Positions 60,303-64,000 of a stretch of DNA of 64,000 nt are shown piece by piece. Location of the stretch: positions 186,001 through 250,000 of the forward strand of contig JAWKTV010000007.1 in the NCBI GenBank assembly GCA_041398905.1, read 5' to 3'. The notes beneath the pieces are model-generated. The model saw only the letters and a program-made list of their open reading frames with translations. It was not told the origin of the DNA and made no database searches. This DNA comes from JAWKTV01 sp041398905. Its GTDB lineage: Bacteria > Planctomycetota > Planctomycetia > Planctomycetales > Planctomycetaceae. Within the stretch, counting starts at the first letter, position 1. Each line of letters begins with the position of its first letter. The position numbers were made by a program, and so were the translations under genes.

Positions 60303-62972
60303 TTCAACCCGATGTTCAAGCGAGGTTCGCCACATCATTCAAACAACTCACCGGCCACTCCCCGTTTCCGTGGCAGCGGCGGCTGTTCGAGGAGTTCGTT
60401 GCTGGAGCATTTTGGTCGGCATGCAGCCTGCCGACCGGTGTCGGCAAGACTTCGGTGATCGCCGTTTGGCTGTTGGCGTTAGCGGAGGCGCCGCACAAGG
60501 TACCACGTCGGCTGGTATACGCCGTCAACCGTCGGACCGTCGTTGATCAGACGACCGCCGAAGTCGAAAGGTACCGTTCCGCGCTGGAGGGGCTGCCTGA
60601 CCTGAAAGGGGCTCTCCTCGAACTCTGTGCGGTCCGGGAATCTGCGGACGGTCAGCCACTTGTACCGCTCGCCATCAGCACGCTCCGTGGCCAGTTCGCC
60701 GACAACCAGGAATGGTCAGCCGACCCAGCGCGGCCTGCCGTGATCTGCGGCACGGTCGACATGATTGGCAGCCGGCTACTCTTTAGCGGCTACCGGATCG
60801 GATTCCGGTCGCGCCCACACCATGCAGGTCTCTTGGGACACGACGCCCTGCTGATACACGACGAAGCTCATCTGGAACCGGCGTTTCAGAACTTGCTGGA
60901 CGCGATTGCCTTTGAACAACGCCACGGACGCACTCAGGACTTCTCTCCCGAGCGAAGACTTCGTCTGATGGAGTTGACTGCGACGTCGCGGCCGTCAAGG
61001 CGAAGTGTTTCGGCTGAATCAAGACGACGCGGGGATCAATCATTCAACAGCGGTTGAACGCCCCGAAGGCACTCCACCTGCATGCAGTGAACGACGAGAG
61101 CGCTGCTATTAGATGCTCTGCTTGATCAGGCGACGAAACACAGCAACTCCCAGTCGGCCGTGCTGATATTCGCGCGGACTGTCGATGCGGTCGAGAGAAT
61201 CGCAGACGTATTAAGAAAAAGGTCACCAAGCACGTTGAGACACTGACCGGCACCATGCGGGGATATGAACGGGATGGCTTGCCGAGCAATCCGGTGTTCG
61301 CCGCTTCCTGCCGGAAGTGACCGCGATTCGGGAGTCGAAGTCGCGGAGGGGTTGACGTATCTGGTCTGCACTTCCGCTGGCGAGGTCGGCGTTAACCTGT
61401 CGGCCGATCATCTCGTGTGTGACCTGACGACATTCGACAGCATGGCGCAGCGTTTCGGTCGGGTGAATCGCTTCGGTGCCCGCGATGACACGCGAATCGA
61501 CGTGGTCCATCCCGTCGAATTGAGTGAGCTGCCGTACAACGTCGCTCGTGGACGAACCTTGGCGGCTCCCTGCGACGACTCAACGAAGAGGCGTGTCCCT
61601 GGCGCTGGACCAGCTCCCGCGGAGGACCGTGTCGCAGCGTTTGCCCCTCCTCCCGTGATGCTTCAGCCCACGGATATTCTGTTTGATGCCTGGAGCCTGA
61701 CCACCATCCGAAACCGCTTGCCCGGACGGCCGGACGTGACGGCCTATCTGCATGGCGTTGAAGACGACAGCCAGGCGGAAACGCAGTTCGCCTGGCGGGA
61801 AGGGTCGACATCATTGGCGAGGAACTGCACGATCGGTATCCGCCGCAGGAACTCTTGGACGCTTGGCCGTTGCAAAGCAAAGAGCTGCTCAAGGTTCACA
61901 GCGAGCGGGCATTCAAGTTCCTGTCCAGAGTCTGCCGCCCACGAAGGCAGGCCATCCGGCCTGGCTGGTCGATGCATCAGGGAACGTCGAAGCCATCGTC
62001 ACGGTCTCAACGCTGGCGGATCGCGATCAGAAGACGCGAATCTACGGGAAGACCGTGCTCCTGGGCCCTTCCGTCGGGGGCCTGACGACATCCGGAATAC
62101 TCGATCATGGATCCGACGTCGCAGCAGACGTGTCCGCGGCCCGGCCGATCAACGCTCCGGACTGGGTGCCTGACCGGCAGCGGCTTTGGGATGACGGCGG
62201 GGCTCCCGATGGAATGCGGCTGATTCGGGTCATCGACACAACTCTAGTGGACGATGAGCAACCCGCTGCTTCCGACGAATCGGGAACAGCCTCTCCTCCG
62301 GGGAAGGTCTGGCGCTGGTACGTCCGCCCATTGGAGGCCGGTCGCAGCACGCCCCGACCGGTCGCCTGGGAAGTCCACGTCAACGATGTCATGCGCCGCG
62401 TTCAAACTCTGGTTCAACGACTGGAACTTCCCGAAGAGATACAGGCCGCGTTCCTGCTCGCCGCCCGCTACCACGATCACGGAAAGCTGCGTCGGCAGTT
62501 CCAGACGTTGCTCGGAAACCTCCACTTCACCGAGCCCATGCTGGCGAAGTCCGGACGTTACTCCACCGGGCAGCGTGAAACGTACCGTCACGAGTTCGGT
62601 TCGCTGCTCAACCTGCTTTCGGAGGCTGGGGCAGGACTGAGGGACTGGCGACAGCTCTCCCCCGAACTCCAGGACCTGACGATGCATCTGATCGCCGCTC
62701 ACCACGGGAGGGCGCGGCCGCACTTCCCATCGCCGGAGGAAGACTTCGATCCGGAACCACCGGCAGGAGTCGATGCCGAAGCGGTTGCCCTGGAGACGCC
62801 GCGCCGCTTCGCCCGGCTGCAGCGCCGCTATGGCCGCTGGGGGCTCGCCTACCTGGAATCGCTGCTGAGGGCCGCCGACTGGGCGGCGAGCGCCTCGCCG
62901 ACGGAGTTTCTCAATGAAGATGCCCGCACACGCGATGCGGTCGCCCAGACCATCGCCGAGGAGGTGACCTGA
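60299..62972 (+). pseudogene. cas3: Type I-G CRISPR helicase-nuclease Cas3, frameshifted
   Basis: About 890 residues; first frame from ATG 60299, last frame to 62972. Helicase motifs: CSLPTGVGKTSVIAVWLLAL (Walker A), LLIHDEAHLEPAFQ (DEAH box), LMELTATS (motif III), LVCTSAGEVGVNLSADHLV and SMAQRFGRVNRFGA (motifs V and VI). The HD nuclease is C-terminal: LAARYHDHGKLRRQF (HD pair), YRHEFGSLL, LIAAHHGRARPHF, LLRAADWAAS. Helicase-then-HD order marks the I-G (old I-U) type; most Cas3 have HD first. Breaks lie near 61000, 61130, 61210, around 61580 and near 61800; all motifs survive. It unwinds and cuts DNA marked by Cascade. Stop and csb3 start overlap (TGATG). Confidence 0.88.
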
Positions 62973-63847
62973 TGCAGCCGCCCGAACCGACGATCACCGT
63001 AAACGTCGACGTGACCAACCCCGGTGAGTTCTTCGCCTGCTGCGGCCTGCTGGAATTGGCGGACCGACTCTGGCCAGGGGCGGAGGGGTGGTTCACGAGC
63101 ACCGAATTCTGCATTCACAATGCCGCTGGTTCATCGATGGATGACGCAGGCGAGCTGTTCTCGAACATTCGAGACTGCCGGATCAGTAGCAGCATGACAG
63201 AGGAACAAACGTCACGTCTCAAATCGCTCAAGAATCTGAACAAGAAGAAACGGACGGCGGAAACCGATCTCGAAACACACACGCTGAATGTTCTGTGGGA
63301 GTCGGAGCGACTTCACTTCGGCCGTCCCTTCGACCTGTGGCTCGATTGGTGGTCGGATATGGCTTCGGGAGGAAAAAGTCTGAAGACCTGGGCGGGGAAA
63401 CAATTTATTAGTGATTTGGTCGCTAGCATCCATGCAGCGATTCGGCGTGATGAGTGGGAAGCCGTCCCGATGCAGGGGCGTTTGATTCATTCTGTAAACC
63501 ATGGTGGGCTTCCTCTCTACTTTGACGCGGACATCGGCGCTCACTCGTCAACCATCGATGTGGGATTCAGCTTGGACCGGCTTGACATGCGTGGCACGAT
63601 CAGGCCGATGGTCGAGCTTTTGGCGTTTGCCGGCTTGCAACGCTTCAGGCCGATGCCAGCCACGGAGCGGGGCCGTTATCGCTACAGAATCTGGACGCAT
63701 CCGCTTGATGTCTTGACCGCATCAGTGGTCTGCTCGGGTGGAGTTGAGTTTGTTGGAACTCAGTCATACGAGTTTCGGCTCCATTATCGAACAGAGTATC
63801 TGAAGAGTTTTCTGTCCGCAGTTCCTGTAAGAGGAGAGAACGAATGA
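62972..63847 (+). CDS. csb3: Type I-G Cascade protein, Csb3 (Csx14-related)
   Basis: 291 residues, intact. The N-terminus TVNVDVTNPGEFFACCGLLE, then LADRLWPGAEGWF, is how I remember Csb3/Csx14-type proteins of type I-G (I-U) systems. These are small proteins encoded beside cas3 and csb1 and thought to be part of the DNA-binding complex. Other stretches: RPFDLWLDWWSDMASG, FDADIGAHSSTIDVGFSLDR, RPMVELLAFAGLQRFRP, YRYRIWTHPLDVLTASV. It overlaps cas3 (TGATG) and csb1 (ATGA), so translation is coupled. The distinction between Csb3 and Csx14 is from memory and less sure than membership of a type I-G operon. Confidence 0.75.
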   Translation: MQPPEPTITVNVDVTNPGEFFACCGLLELADRLWPGAEGWFTSTEFCIHNAAGSSMDDAGELFSNIRDCRISSSMTEEQTSRLKSLKNLNKKKRTAETDLETHTLNVLWESERLHFGRPFDLWLDWWSDMASGGKSLKTWAGKQFISDLVASIHAAIRRDEWEAVPMQGRLIHSVNHGGLPLYFDADIGAHSSTIDVGFSLDRLDMRGTIRPMVELLAFAGLQRFRPMPATERGRYRYRIWTHPLDVLTASVVCSGGVEFVGTQSYEFRLHYRTEYLKSFLSAVPVRGENE

Positions 63848-64000
63848 AGTCGTCACAGTTTGATTCCTACATCGAGTGTTCCGGCCCAGCAGCGTTGGTC
63901 ATTCGTGAACCGCTGATGCCGGTCGAAGGCCCAGACGGAGTGTTGTTCCCCGCCACCTTCGCTTCCGGCGATGGCTTCGCCGGAGGGTACAATATCGACG
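63844..64000 (+). CDS. csb1: Type I-G Cas7 protein Csb1, N-terminal fragment (cut by right edge)
   Basis: Only ~52 residues are visible from the ATG at 63844, which overlaps the csb3 stop (ATGA). The visible part (GPAALVIREPLMPVEGPDGV, then LFPATFASG and GGYNID) matches the N-terminal pattern of Csb1/GSU0053, the Cas7-type backbone subunit that coats crRNA in type I-G complexes. The rest of the gene, and likely csb2 and the adaptation genes, lie beyond the edge. Confidence 0.7.
   Translation, partial: MKSSQFDSYIECSGPAALVIREPLMPVEGPDGVLFPATFASGDGFAGGYNID

Overview
The window looks like a chromosomal segment of a high-GC member of the Planctomycetota. The signs are tandem formylglycine-dependent sulfatases, a Ser/Thr kinase fused to WD40 repeats, a DUF1080-type secreted protein, a giant DUF4347 protein with a LEERRVLNA motif near its N-terminus, and small secreted proteins of types I know only from planctomycetes. 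This assignment rests on protein resemblance recalled from memory, not on a database search.

Layout. 1-9 kb: the end of a YfhO-like membrane protein, a small lipoprotein, aconitase (acnA), a condensation-domain-like protein, mnmA and an MBOAT acyltransferase. 9.4-12.9 kb: two overlapping sulfatase genes (one frameshifted, one with an in-frame TAA) and a small Tyr-rich secreted protein (frameshifted). 13-17 kb: moaA, lipA, a LipB-like gene lacking the usual catalytic residues, and a metallophosphoesterase. 17-21.9 kb: nqrB-C-D-E-F for the Na+-translocating NADH:quinone reductase, with no nqrA next to it. 22-29.4 kb: a secreted beta-sandwich-like protein and a ~2,090-residue kinase/coiled-coil/WD40 protein. 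29.5-50.9 kb: one giant minus-strand gene (~7,100 residues if continuous) with an N-terminal DUF4347 region, twelve ~177-bp tandem repeats and thousands of residues of beta-strand repeats. Its first ~9 kb is broken by many indels, while its last 9.8 kb is one open frame. 51-58.5 kb: a divergent secreted protein, a class III aminotransferase, a DUF1080 protein, a CbiX-like chelatase, a UDP-glucuronate decarboxylase and a Trp/Asn/Gly-rich secreted protein. 58.6-64 kb: a degenerate tRNA-Met-like sequence, a strong intrinsic terminator, then a tightly overlapping operon of WYL regulator, cas3 (C-terminal HD domain), csb3-like gene and the start of csb1, i.e. a type I-G (formerly I-U) CRISPR-Cas locus cut by the right edge. 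No CRISPR array is inside the window.

Integrity. Single-base frame breaks are very common but clustered. 0-9 kb, 13-22 kb, 54-57 kb and 62-64 kb read cleanly. 9.5-13 kb, 22-27 kb and above all 38-54 kb and 57.6-62 kb do not. Many broken genes keep every family motif in alternating frames, so indel errors in the assembly explain most cases better than gene decay does. True pseudogenization of individual genes cannot be excluded from sequence alone. Entries typed pseudogene mean 'not a single open frame as given'.

Genes that work together: lipA with the LipB-like gene (lipoate attachment), nqrBCDEF (sodium-pumping respiratory complex), the two sulfatases (sulfated polysaccharide degradation) and the Cas operon (DNA-targeting immunity).
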